From Sphingobacteriia bacterium (GTDB taxonomy: Bacteria; Bacteroidota; Bacteroidia; Chitinophagales; Chitinophagaceae), in assembly GCA_004294465.1 (NCBI GenBank), contig REAV01000195.1:1-19970 (forward strand): a DNA stretch of 19,970 nucleotides, given 5' to 3'. This document shows positions 1-6,892 of this stretch, piece after piece. Numbering within the stretch: position 1 is the stretch's first letter; every line of letters starts with the position of its first letter. Under the pieces are notes generated by a model. It worked only from the letters and a program-made list of their open reading frames with translations, did not search any database and was not told the origin of the DNA. Position numbers and translations under genes: made by a program.

Positions 1-103
1 CTAAGGTAAAGCAAATTTAAGGAGCAATGGATAAACTTGGTGTTAAGAGAATGATTTGTTTCCAAAATCGAAATTGATAAGAAAAAGTGAAGATAATACT
101 TGG

Positions 104-260
104 TTTGCTGTTGAGAATTAGATCATTCTTCGGCTTCTTTGCAAAAAGATATAGTTTCAAACAACTACAACGTTCGCTGCCGAGAAATGCATACCCTAAA
201 CTTTAAAGAAAACTAAATTCAGTATTTCTCAAAGGCTCACTTATGTAATTGTTTGAAACT
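104..260 (+). repeat. Left arm of a 157-nt inverted repeat pair
   Basis: This block matches the reverse complement of 1683-1839 along its whole length, roughly three quarters identical by eye, and both arms are exactly 157 nt. It has two parts. The short module at 104-130 (core CTGTTGAGAATT) is followed by a longer foldback module at 153-260. The foldback has perfect 12-nt ends, AGTTTCAAACAA at 153-164 and TTGTTTGAAACT at 249-260, and an inner pair GAGAAAT (182-188) with ATTTCTC (224-230). With the right arm it encloses the genes at 348-986 and 1066-1596. No transposase is present. It could be the end of a mobile unit or a dispersed intergenic repeat. Confidence 0.85.
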
Positions 261-286
261 CCTAATCGTAAAAAATAAATATTTAA

Positions 287-320
287 TTTTCTCAAAAGCC
301 CATGTTTGTATTTGCTTAAA
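287..320 (+). repeat. Extra half-copy of the foldback repeat
   Basis: TTTCTCAAAAGCCCATGTTTGTATTTG-like sequence here resembles the right half of the foldback module at 224-260 (TTTCTCAAAGGCTCAC, then TTGTTTGAAACT). It is a degenerate additional half-module just upstream of the start codon at 348. It may contribute to the leader of that gene. The match is by eye and imperfect. Confidence 0.5.
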
Positions 321-347
321 TTACTTATTTTTAATAAAATCCAATTC

Positions 348-986
348 ATGAAAAATGCATTTTTTATTATTGCATTAGTCCTTGCTCTGCAAACAAAAGC
401 TCAAACAAAAAGCAGATTTTCTACCGAAATCAATTATGGCATACAAGGCAATTACTTTGTGAGAAGCTATAATGAAATTGGAAGGCCAGATGGCACAGCA
501 TTTTTAAATAAAAATTTTATTGGAACCATTGGGGGAGCCGAAATAATTTATAGAGCAACCAATATGGCATCTTGGGGTCTTGCATTTTCTAAAAGTACTA
601 ATACAAGAAATGTATCTTATAGTACTAGTATTAACGGAGTGAGTGTGTCTATTGGTGATTTTGATTTAAAGCATGAAAACAGGTTTTATCAATTATTCTA
701 CCAAAGAAAGTTTTCTAAAAAACTACCAAGTCTAACTTATGAAATTGGATTATTTTACGTACGTTTTCAACAACAAGAAGTTAGTATTGGGAATTCGGTT
801 TCATTTGGTCAGAGAAATTGGAAGAATAGCAAACTAGAAGAAGGAGGCGCTTTTGTAGGAATTAAATTTGAAAAATATATCGATAAAAAAATAGCACTAG
901 GAATAAAATCAAGGGTATACTATATTGTTACTGCTGATCAGTTAGAATCAATTACTTTAACTCCAACGCTTACTTATCATTTTTAA
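348..986 (+). CDS. Small outer-membrane beta-barrel protein
   Basis: A 212-residue exported protein. The chosen ATG at 348 gives a clean Sec signal (MKNAFFIIALVLALQTKAQ), cut probably after KAQ near residue 19. An in-frame TTG at 306 would add 14 residues in front of the signal and is unlikely. The mature part alternates polar and hydrophobic residues in strand-like stretches rich in Tyr, Phe and Gly, and it ends in TLTPTLTYHF. A terminal aromatic after a strand is typical of outer-membrane barrels recognised by BAM, so about eight strands are plausible. No enzymatic motif is visible. It lies inside the 157-nt inverted repeats with the next gene, which suggests an accessory unit. A porin-like or surface role is inference; the family was not identified. 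Confidence 0.75.
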   Translation: MKNAFFIIALVLALQTKAQTKSRFSTEINYGIQGNYFVRSYNEIGRPDGTAFLNKNFIGTIGGAEIIYRATNMASWGLAFSKSTNTRNVSYSTSINGVSVSIGDFDLKHENRFYQLFYQRKFSKKLPSLTYEIGLFYVRFQQQEVSIGNSVSFGQRNWKNSKLEEGGAFVGIKFEKYIDKKIALGIKSRVYYIVTADQLESITLTPTLTYHF

Positions 987-1020
987 CATTTTACTTCATT
1001 AAGTGATCATGCTTATTGTA

Positions 1021-1047
1021 ATCTTACTAAATTACATTTAGTAAGAT
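1021..1047 (+). terminator. Perfect 12-bp hairpin after the barrel gene
   Basis: ATCTTACTAAAT (1021-1032) and ATTTAGTAAGAT (1036-1047) are perfect reverse complements around a 3-nt TAC loop. The hairpin sits 34 nt after the stop at 984-986 and 18 nt before the ATG at 1066. It is AT-rich and not followed by a T run on either strand, so it is not a textbook intrinsic terminator. It could be an RNA processing or stabilising hairpin, or an operator for the gene at 1066. Confidence 0.5.
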
Positions 1048-1065
1048 CTGCTAATAAAAGTTATC

Positions 1066-1596
1066 ATGAATTTATACTTGATTTTATTAATTACATTTTT
1101 AGCTCATCAAAATAATGATTTAGCGTATATAAATAAGAAAAATACTTCCTATTTAGATAAAAAAATTCCAGTAGTGGTAGCAGTGAGGGGGGGTAAAAAT
1201 AGTGCAGAGATGCTGCCCCTAGAATATTACTTAAACGATAAATTAAAAAAAAATAATTACATAATATCAACTTTGGAAAATGCAATGGAATTAATGAAAT
1301 CTGAAATTGAGCAGTATGTTAAACTTAGCCCTAAAAAATCCATAACATCTGAAAATATAGTTGAAGAATCAATGCGTACAATAAAAAATATGCCCGCTAC
1401 CTATCAGAAACTCATATTTAGACTAGTGTTAAATGATGCAAAAAAAATTGATAGTTGCTTCTTTCAAGTAATTTATTCACCTAATGGAATAAGACTACCA
1501 AAAAACGGCGGATATTTACATGATAGCTTATTGCAAAATAATGATCTAAAACTTTTACTGGATTGCGTTTATGACTCTGTTACAATTAAGCGATGA
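1066..1596 (+). CDS. Unrecognised small exported protein
   Basis: A 176-residue protein that I do not recognise. The first residues (MNLYLILLITFLAHQ) form a short hydrophobic segment that could be a signal peptide or membrane anchor. The rest is Lys-, Asn- and Ile-rich with predicted helical stretches, for example around residues 70-100 (MELMKSEIEQYV, IVEESMRTIKNM). Near residue 131 there is a single Cys. The coding sequence is noticeably more AT-rich than the chromosomal genes to its right (runs such as AAATTAAAAAAAAATAATT), which fits an accessory origin. It follows the barrel gene in the same orientation, separated by a perfect hairpin, and both lie between the inverted 157-nt repeats. An ancillary role to the barrel protein is only an inference. 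Confidence 0.65.
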   Translation: MNLYLILLITFLAHQNNDLAYINKKNTSYLDKKIPVVVAVRGGKNSAEMLPLEYYLNDKLKKNNYIISTLENAMELMKSEIEQYVKLSPKKSITSENIVEESMRTIKNMPATYQKLIFRLVLNDAKKIDSCFFQVIYSPNGIRLPKNGGYLHDSLLQNNDLKLLLDCVYDSVTIKR

Positions 1597-1682
1597 AGCA
1601 ATATAATATTTACAAATAGTGCGGCTTCTATGATAAGCGTAAGCTGTTAAGAAGTACAATTATTGTATGCCTTAAAAAAGAA

Positions 1683-1839
1683 GTTTCAAACAAATACAAG
1701 AGTGAGCCTTTGAGAAATGCAGAATTTAGGGTCTCTAAAATCTAGGAAATGCATTTCTCAGCAGCGAACGATGTATTTGTTTGAAAGAAATATTTATTTG
1801 TAAAAAACTGGAAGAATTATGCAATTCTCAACAGCGAAA
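1683..1839 (-). repeat. Right arm of the 157-nt inverted repeat pair
   Basis: Inverted counterpart of 104-260. The foldback module spans 1683-1787. Its outer arms GTTTCAAACAAATAC (1683-1697) and GTATTTGTTTGAAAG (1773-1787) pair at 14 of 15 positions, and its inner arms GAGAAATGCA (1712-1721) and TGCATTTCTC (1750-1759) pair perfectly. The short module (1811-1839, core AATTCTCAACAGCGAAA) then mirrors 104-130. The arm ends 12 nt before the 3' end of tadA. The foldback could form a long cruciform or an RNA hairpin. Confidence 0.85.
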
Positions 1840-1850
1840 GATGAATTGAA

Positions 1851-2297
1851 TTATCGCTTCGATCTAAAAAATGATTTCATTAAAAAAGCACATTCATTTT
1901 CGAGCACCCCATTTACCAATTCCGCTTTCGGATGAAAAGGCCATTGCTCTTGTGTTAATCGGCGGTATCCATTTTTTTCATCCGATGCACCAAAAACAAT
2001 TCTGCCAATCTTCCCCCAGTAAATAGCACCGCAACACATGATGCAAGGTTCGAGTGTAACATAGAGTGTTGCTTCGGGAAGGTATTTTGCTCCTAAAGAA
2101 CTATAAGCAGTAGTTAATGCAAGTATTTCAGCATGTGCTGTGGAGTCGTTTAATAATTCCACCTGGTTATGTGCTCTTGCAATAATTTTATTATTCATTA
2201 CCACCACTGCACCAACAGGAACTTCATCTGAATCGTATGCGAGTTGAGCTTCTTTCAATGCTTGTTGCATGAAATAATCATCATTCAACAATTGCAT
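1851..2297 (-). CDS. tadA: tRNA-specific adenosine deaminase
   Basis: A 148-residue zinc deaminase of the cytidine/deoxycytidylate deaminase fold. It converts A34 to inosine in tRNA-Arg(ACG), which is needed to read CGN codons. The signature is complete: HAE at residues 55-57 (zinc ligand His55, proton shuttle Glu57) and PCIMC at 84-88 (zinc ligands Cys85, Cys88), with flanking EVPVGAVVV and the GASDEKNGYRRL segment of TadA proteins. Length matches the bacterial family (about 150-165). The ATG at 2297 is preferred. It starts two bases after the stop of the hydrolase gene, whereas the longer TTG frame from 2333 would overlap that gene. The spacing suggests co-transcription with the sugar genes, though the job is housekeeping. 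A related nucleoside or guanine deaminase is the main alternative. Confidence 0.88.
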   Translation of the reverse strand: MQLLNDDYFMQQALKEAQLAYDSDEVPVGAVVVMNNKIIARAHNQVELLNDSTAHAEILALTTAYSSLGAKYLPEATLYVTLEPCIMCCGAIYWGKIGRIVFGASDEKNGYRRLTQEQWPFHPKAELVNGVLENECAFLMKSFFRSKR

Positions 2298-2299
2298 GG

Positions 2300-3004
2300 T
2301 TATAATTTTTTGATCATGATATTTCTGTACCAAACTTTATCGCCATGATCTTGTAATGCAATATGACCGCTGAATATTCTTCCAAAATCTGGTTTATCTT
2401 TGAACTTACTACCTGCTATTAAGTTTTTCCAGTCAGCATCGCCATAAGTAGTTGAAACAACATTTGTACCATTCAAATAAAAATCGAGTTTCCCATTGTT
2501 ACTAATAATCTCCACTAAATTCCATTCTCCTACTTTATTTACAGCACCTTCTTTTCCTTCAATTAAATCGTATAAATTTCCTGCACGGTGTTTTTTTATT
2601 TTCCCGTCGGGATGACCATCGTTGTCGAGTACTTGCATTTCGGGTCCTGTAAACCAAACTTGCTTATACTTAGCGGTATCATCTTGTACCCAGAAAATAA
2701 TTCCGCTATTGCCATTTTTGGAAATCTTCCATTCTAATTTTAAATGGAAATTAGAAAAGCTAGCATCGGTTACAATATCGCCTCCTTCTGCACCAGCTGT
2801 TTTTATTGATTCTGCATCAAAAAACAATGAACCATCTTCTACTTTCCAGGCAGAACCTACCGATGTTTTACCATATTTGTGCCATCCCTTGGTATTTTTC
2901 CCATTGAATAAGGAAATCCATTCTTTGGGTTTTTGTTCATCAGGAATAGATGTTCCAAAAAAAGTATTCAAAATTACTATTGCTCCAATTAGAAATGGGT
3001 ACAT
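2300..3004 (-). CDS. 3-keto-disaccharide hydrolase family protein (DUF1080)
   Basis: A 234-residue exported protein with a short hydrophobic N-terminus (MYPFLIGAIVILNTFF), probably a Sec signal. The remainder is one domain of the family formerly called DUF1080, now 3-keto-disaccharide hydrolase: it opens with EWISLFNGKNTKGW near residues 28-41, has the core GNSGIIFWVQDD and TGPEMQVLDNDGH, and closes with GHIALQDHGDKVWYRNI. The fold is a lectin-like jelly roll. Family members cleave or dehydrate 3-keto-glycosides in the periplasm. Its neighbours (cytochrome c, Gfo/Idh/MocA, TIM-barrel isomerases and a GMC flavoprotein nearby) support that role here. It lies 24 nt downstream of the cytochrome gene and is followed two bases later by tadA. 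Family assignment is firm; the substrate is unknown. Confidence 0.88.
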   Translation of the reverse strand: MYPFLIGAIVILNTFFGTSIPDEQKPKEWISLFNGKNTKGWHKYGKTSVGSAWKVEDGSLFFDAESIKTAGAEGGDIVTDASFSNFHLKLEWKISKNGNSGIIFWVQDDTAKYKQVWFTGPEMQVLDNDGHPDGKIKKHRAGNLYDLIEGKEGAVNKVGEWNLVEIISNNGKLDFYLNGTNVVSTTYGDADWKNLIAGSKFKDKPDFGRIFSGHIALQDHGDKVWYRNIMIKKL

Positions 3005-3028
3005 GAAGAATTATTTTATTATTGAGAA

Positions 3029-3427
3029 TTATTTTTTTAACAGAAAAATATATTTTACCATTTGTTCTGCATCGGCTTCTGATATCTGTGGATGTGGTGT
3101 CATTGGTACTTCGCCCCAATTGCCTTTTCCACCCTTGATAATTTTTCCTGCAAGCATTTTGATGTTGTCTTCAGTGTTTTCATATTTTGCTGCAACATCG
3201 GCATAAGCTGGCCCGATTAATTTATCTTTTACTTTATGACATGTTAAGCAATCTGATTTGCCAATCAATTCCAAACCTTTTTGATAATCAGGATTAGATC
3301 CTAAATCATCTTTTGTTGGAGCAGCTGAACCCAATTCAGGTTGGTTAGCTACTGTTTCTTTTTTTTCTCCGCCACCACAAGCTGCAATAGCTGCTGCAAA
3401 TACAATTAGTGTAAAAAACTTTTTCAA
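3029..3427 (-). CDS. Lipoprotein class I cytochrome c
   Basis: A 132-residue periplasmic mono-haem cytochrome. A lipoprotein signal (MKKFFTLIVFAAAIAAC) puts the lipidated Cys at residue 17, followed by a flexible linker. The haem site is CLTCH at 60-64 and a likely axial Met is in VPMTPHP (Met109). The C-terminal ISEADAEQMVKYIF helix is typical of class I cytochromes. The start codon is TTG at 3427. An in-frame stop at 3436-3434 excludes any upstream ATG, and an internal start would remove the lipobox. It would carry electrons from a periplasmic dehydrogenase to the respiratory chain. In LacABC/glucoside 3-dehydrogenase systems a cytochrome c is the third subunit, so it may partner the GMC enzyme at 6893-8572 although that gene is on the other strand. 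Confidence 0.9.
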   Translation of the reverse strand: MKKFFTLIVFAAAIAACGGGEKKETVANQPELGSAAPTKDDLGSNPDYQKGLELIGKSDCLTCHKVKDKLIGPAYADVAAKYENTEDNIKMLAGKIIKGGKGNWGEVPMTPHPQISEADAEQMVKYIFLLKK

Positions 3428-3463
3428 TTTGATTTATTTTATGGTTCTAAAAATACGCTTTTC

Positions 3464-3537
3464 TAATTAACTCTTATCTCATAATTCTTCATTCCAATAT
3501 TGTATCTCTTATCTTTTATCTCTTAACTCATATCTAT
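3464..3537 (-). repeat. Stop-anchored purine-rich tract A
   Basis: On the minus strand the stop codon of the isomerase gene (3540-3538) is followed directly by ATAGATATGAGTTAAGAG and further GATAAGAG units, ending in GAGATAC at 3508-3502. After AATATTGG a second short block (3490-3464, GAAGAATTATGAGATAAGAG) repeats the same words. It belongs to the same family as the tracts at 6791, 9191 and 16441. It fills most of the gap before the cytochrome gene. Confidence 0.85.
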
Positions 3538-4590
3538 TTAAATGCCTAAAATCCTTTTATTTAATTCATCATTAGCTCCAGTAGCAGCAAAATCATCAAA
3601 TGCTTTTTCCGTTACTCGTATGATGTGCTGCTTTATAAATGGCGCTCCTTCAGTAGCACCTGTTTCTGGATGTTTGATAGCACATTCCCATTCCATCACA
3701 GCCCATCCTGTATAATCGTATTGAGCCAACTTACTAAAGATGGTTTTAAAATCTACTTGTCCATCTCCTAATGAACGGAACCTGCCAGCTCTATTGATCC
3801 AGCTTTGATAGCCACCATAAACTCCTTGTTTACCCGTTGGATTAAATTCAGCATCTTTTACATGAAACATTTTAATACGTTCATGGTAATGATCTATATA
3901 AGTTTTGTAATCAAGACATTGTAATACAAAATGAGAAGGATCATACAATAAACAAGCGCGGGAATGATTATTTACTTTTTCTAAAAATAATTCATAAGAA
4001 ACGCCATCATGTAAATCTTCACCTGGATGTATTTCATAACAAAGGTCAATTCCATGAGTATCAAATTCATTTAAAATCGGCAACCATCTTTTGGCCAATT
4101 CTGTAAATCCAGTTTCTACTAATCCTGCCGGACGTTGTGGCCAAGGATAGACAGTTTGCCATAATAAAGCACCACTAAAAGTAGCATGTGCATTGAGGCC
4201 CAGGTTAGCTGATGCTTTTGCTGCATATTTTAATTGCTGCACTGCCCATGTGGTTCTTGCTGTTGTATTTCCTCTAATGGCTTCTGGCGCAAATCCATCA
4301 AATAATGCATCGTATGCAGGATTTACTGCTACCAGTTGACCTTGCAAATGAGTACTCAATTCGGTGATTTGCATTCCAGTTGATTCCACAATTCCCCTTA
4401 TTTCATCTGCATAGGTTTTGCTTTCTGCAGCTTTCTGTAAATCGATGCATCGAGGATCCCATGAAGGAATTTGAACTCCAACAAAACCCAATGATGCCGC
4501 CCATTTACAAATAGATTCCAAGCTATTAAATGGGGCAGTATCACCCATAAACTGTGCTAAAAAAATACCAGGGCCTTTTATTGTTCTCAT
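3538..4590 (-). CDS. Cytosolic sugar phosphate isomerase/epimerase (TIM barrel)
   Basis: A 350-residue protein of the xylose isomerase-like/AP endonuclease 2 TIM-barrel superfamily. No signal peptide is visible, so it should act in the cytosol. Expected metal-binding residues can be seen in order: Glu186 (CYEIHPGE), Asp217 and His220 (YDPSHF), His243 (FHVKD) and Glu300/302 (VMEWE). Family members isomerise or epimerise free or keto sugars using a divalent metal. Its ATG overlaps the stop of the Gfo/Idh/MocA gene by four bases (ATGA at 4590-4587), which implies translational coupling. Such pairs are common where a 3-keto-sugar or inositol-like compound is processed in two steps. The exact substrate cannot be read from sequence. 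The transcript continues into purine-rich tract A. Confidence 0.85.
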   Translation of the reverse strand: MRTIKGPGIFLAQFMGDTAPFNSLESICKWAASLGFVGVQIPSWDPRCIDLQKAAESKTYADEIRGIVESTGMQITELSTHLQGQLVAVNPAYDALFDGFAPEAIRGNTTARTTWAVQQLKYAAKASANLGLNAHATFSGALLWQTVYPWPQRPAGLVETGFTELAKRWLPILNEFDTHGIDLCYEIHPGEDLHDGVSYELFLEKVNNHSRACLLYDPSHFVLQCLDYKTYIDHYHERIKMFHVKDAEFNPTGKQGVYGGYQSWINRAGRFRSLGDGQVDFKTIFSKLAQYDYTGWAVMEWECAIKHPETGATEGAPFIKQHIIRVTEKAFDDFAATGANDELNKRILGI

Positions 4591-5762
4591 TGGTTATTGA
4601 TTTTATAAGTGGTCCATTTTTCATTCGATTGTGCCGATGCAACTACATTATCAATAAATGCCATACCGCGAATACCGTCTTCCACCGAAGGAAAATCTAG
4701 CGCCTCTTTACTTGGAACCGTTCCATCCAATTTAGCCATTAAGGTAGCTGCAAAATTTTTATAAATATTGGCAAAAGCTTCTAAATATCCTTCGGGATGC
4801 CCGCCTGGTGTTCTGCAGTTGGATGTTGCATAACTAGATAGTCGATCAGTATAATTAGATCCTGCTCTCAATATCTGAGTAGGTGCGTCTAGCCATTTCA
4901 CTATTAAAGTATTCGGTTCCATCTGTGCCCATTCCAATCCACCTTTTTCTCCATAAACCCTTATTTTTAAAGCGTTTTCCTCGCCTGCCGCCACTTGAGA
5001 TGCCATTAAAACACCAGTAGCACCATTATCAAAATGCAATAAAACAGCACCATCATCATCTAAGGCCCTGCCTGTAACAACTGTATTTAAATCGGCACAT
5101 AGTTTAGAAATTTTTGCTCCGCTGATATATTCCGCTAAATGGGCAGCATGTGTTCCTATATCCCCCATACTTCCACTCTTTCCAGATTTTTTTGGATCAG
5201 TTCTCCAGGCGGCTTGTGCATTTCCTTCGCGCTCACTTAACTTACTCAGCCATCCTTGCGGATATTCTACCCATATCTTTCTAACTTTCCCCAATACTCC
5301 ATCAGCCACCATAGCTTTGGCTTGTTTTACCATAGGATAGCCCGAATAAGTATGTGTTAAACAAAGTACTAATCCAGTAGCATCCACTTTGGCTTTTAAT
5401 TGTAAAGCTTCATCTAAATTAAACGCGATGGGTTTTTCTATCACTACATGAAAACCGTTGTCTAGTGCCATCATTGCAGGAGCAAAATGCGCAAAATTCG
5501 GAGTCACAATGGTAACAAAGTCCATTCTTTTATCTGATGGTAAAGCAGCTTCCTTGGTGATCATCTCTTCGAAAGTCAGGTATATTCTATCTTTTGGAAG
5601 AAATAAAATTTCACCAGATTCTTGCGCAACAGCAGGGTTAATGCTTAAAGCCCCACATACTAATTCAATTTGGCCGTCCATATTTGCAGCCAACCGATGA
5701 ATGGCACCAATGAAAGCGTCTTTGCCTCCACCTACCATTCCCATTCTTAATTTTCTTGCCAT
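4587..5762 (-). CDS. Cytosolic Gfo/Idh/MocA family oxidoreductase
   Basis: A 391-residue NAD(P)-dependent dehydrogenase without an export signal. The N-terminal Rossmann fold has a GMVGGGKDAF nucleotide-binding loop (residues 8-17) and the family hallmark EKP at 109-111, whose Lys is usually catalytic. The substrate domain carries GDIGTHAAHL (200-209), where the Asp and His are the usual catalytic pair. Members oxidise or reduce sugar hydroxyls, often at C3. It is the first gene of the minus-strand run, starting 128 bp from the divergent isomerase gene at 5891, with an inverted repeat between them that might serve as a shared operator. It overlaps the downstream isomerase by four bases. A role in reducing or oxidising 3-keto-sugar intermediates is inferred from context. 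Confidence 0.88.
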   Translation of the reverse strand: MARKLRMGMVGGGKDAFIGAIHRLAANMDGQIELVCGALSINPAVAQESGEILFLPKDRIYLTFEEMITKEAALPSDKRMDFVTIVTPNFAHFAPAMMALDNGFHVVIEKPIAFNLDEALQLKAKVDATGLVLCLTHTYSGYPMVKQAKAMVADGVLGKVRKIWVEYPQGWLSKLSEREGNAQAAWRTDPKKSGKSGSMGDIGTHAAHLAEYISGAKISKLCADLNTVVTGRALDDDGAVLLHFDNGATGVLMASQVAAGEENALKIRVYGEKGGLEWAQMEPNTLIVKWLDAPTQILRAGSNYTDRLSSYATSNCRTPGGHPEGYLEAFANIYKNFAATLMAKLDGTVPSKEALDFPSVEDGIRGMAFIDNVVASAQSNEKWTTYKINNQ

Positions 5763-5800
5763 AACATCAATTTTAATTGGATATTCTTTGTCAATAAAAG

Positions 5801-5835
5801 TAAATAATTAGAAGGGGAGTAAAGCTAATTATTTA
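5801..5835. promoter_or_regulatory. Inverted repeat in the divergent promoter region
   Basis: TAAATAATTAG (5801-5811) and CTAATTATTTA (5825-5835) are perfect reverse complements separated by 13 nt. They lie between the divergent genes at 5762 and 5891, 39 nt from the first start codon and 55 nt from the second. The position fits a regulator binding site controlling both directions; a hairpin in a leader RNA is the alternative. No dedicated regulator gene is in the window. Confidence 0.5.
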
Positions 5836-5863
5836 AAAGAAGTTTTTTTTCGATAACAATAAT

Positions 5864-5871
5864 TATATTTA
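5864..5871 (+). promoter_or_regulatory. Possible Bacteroidota -7 element
   Basis: TATATTTA resembles the Bacteroidota -7 consensus TAnnTTTG at seven of eight positions and lies 19 nt before the ATG at 5891. A T-rich stretch (5843-5850) sits roughly where a -33 element would be, though it is not a convincing TTTG. The assignment is weak because AT-rich DNA gives such matches by chance. Confidence 0.25.
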
Positions 5872-5890
5872 GTCTCTTATTTGCCATTTG

Positions 5891-6790
5891 ATGAAGAACG
5901 AAAATAGACGATCTGCTATTAAAAATATTCTTGCAGGAACTGCCGCAATGGCTATCACTCCGATATCGCAAACCTTTGCGAAAGCCAACGATTTTTCAAC
6001 AGTATTGGAAAACACAAACATGAACTTAAAAGGCAATATTAATCACGCAGTTTGCAGGTGGTGCTTTAATGATTTAACCCTTGAACAACTTTGTATTGAG
6101 GCAAAAAAAATGGGCATCACTGGTATAGATTTAATTGGCCCAAAAGAGTGGCCAATACTCAAACAGCAAGGCTTGTTTTCGAGTATGTGTAATGGCGCAG
6201 AAATCAGCCTGGTAAAGGGCTGGAATGACCCACAATATCATACTACCTTAATAAAAAATTACACAGAACATATTGAGTTGGTTGCGGCAGCAGGCTATAA
6301 AAACCTGATTTGTTTTTCGGGAAACAAAAACGGAATGGATAATGAAACAGGGTTAAAAAATGCTGCTGATGGGTTAAAAAAGATAATGTCGCTGGCAGAA
6401 AAGAAAGGCGTAATTATTCAAATGGAACTTTTTAATAGTAAGGTTGATCATAAAGATTATATGTGCGATAGTACTGCTTGGGGTGTAGAGCTTTGTAAAA
6501 AAATTGGCTCTCCAAATTTTAAATTATTGTATGATATCTATCATATGCAGATTAATGAAGGAGACGTTATAAGAACCCTTACCAGCAATCATGAATTTAT
6601 TGGTCATTATCATACTGCCGGTGTGCCAGGTAGGCATGAAATTGATGAGAGTCAAGAATTATTTTATCCTGCCATAATGAAAGCGATTGTAGCTACAGGA
6701 TACAAAGGATATGTTGCCCAGGAGTTTATTCCGGTTGCAAAAGATAAATTGGCTTCTTTGAAAAAAGCGATCGACATATGTGATATATGA
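5891..6790 (+). CDS. Exported hydroxypyruvate isomerase-like TIM-barrel protein
   Basis: A 299-residue xylose isomerase-like TIM-barrel protein. The N-terminus has a twin Arg (ENRRSAIKNILAG) followed by a hydrophobic stretch and SQTFAKA, which reads as a Tat or Sec-like export signal of about 31 residues. Metal-site residues are visible as Glu179 (QMELFN), Asp215 and His218 (YDIYHMQ), His241 (GHYHTAG) and Glu278 (AQEFIP). That arrangement resembles hydroxypyruvate isomerase (Hyi). The ATG at 5891 is preferred over the adjacent TTG at 5888. It begins the plus-strand half of the locus and is followed by a purine-rich tract and the GMC gene. An exported isomerase beside a periplasmic sugar dehydrogenase suggests work on a keto-sugar in the periplasm. 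The name reflects similarity, not a demonstrated reaction. Confidence 0.82.
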   Translation: MKNENRRSAIKNILAGTAAMAITPISQTFAKANDFSTVLENTNMNLKGNINHAVCRWCFNDLTLEQLCIEAKKMGITGIDLIGPKEWPILKQQGLFSSMCNGAEISLVKGWNDPQYHTTLIKNYTEHIELVAAAGYKNLICFSGNKNGMDNETGLKNAADGLKKIMSLAEKKGVIIQMELFNSKVDHKDYMCDSTAWGVELCKKIGSPNFKLLYDIYHMQINEGDVIRTLTSNHEFIGHYHTAGVPGRHEIDESQELFYPAIMKAIVATGYKGYVAQEFIPVAKDKLASLKKAIDICDI

Positions 6791-6851
6791 GTTAAGAATT
6801 AAGAGAGAAGAATTAAGAGATAAGAGATATAAGATAAAAGATAAGAGATAC
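6791..6851 (+). repeat. Stop-anchored purine-rich tract B
   Basis: The tract starts at the base after the TGA of the isomerase gene with GTTAAGAATTAAGAG and runs through GATAAGAGATATAAGATAAAAG to end in GAGATAC at 6845-6851. It then gives way to ordinary intergenic sequence before the GMC start at 6893. It has the same words and orientation (sense strand of the upstream gene) as tracts A, C and D. Confidence 0.85.
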
Positions 6852-6892
6852 AAAGGTTGAGTGAATTGTTTAATCGTTTATAAATAAATACT

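Noticed and set aside
1..103. Remnant of a gene at the left window edge
   Set aside because: No open frame of useful length is present on either strand, and the sequence has no recognisable coding or RNA feature.
153..260. Foldback module considered as an integron attC site
   Set aside because: It is palindromic, but I find no convincing paired core sites of the RYYYAAC/GTTRRRY type in the right order, and no integrase is present.
1655..1667. Short palindrome TACAATTATTGTA after the second accessory gene
   Set aside because: Arms of six AT-rich bases are expected by chance in such sequence, and nothing else marks the site.
2622..3206. 194-codon open frame on the plus strand
   Set aside because: It lies opposite the DUF1080 and cytochrome genes, whose motifs are clear. 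Its translation shows no family features.
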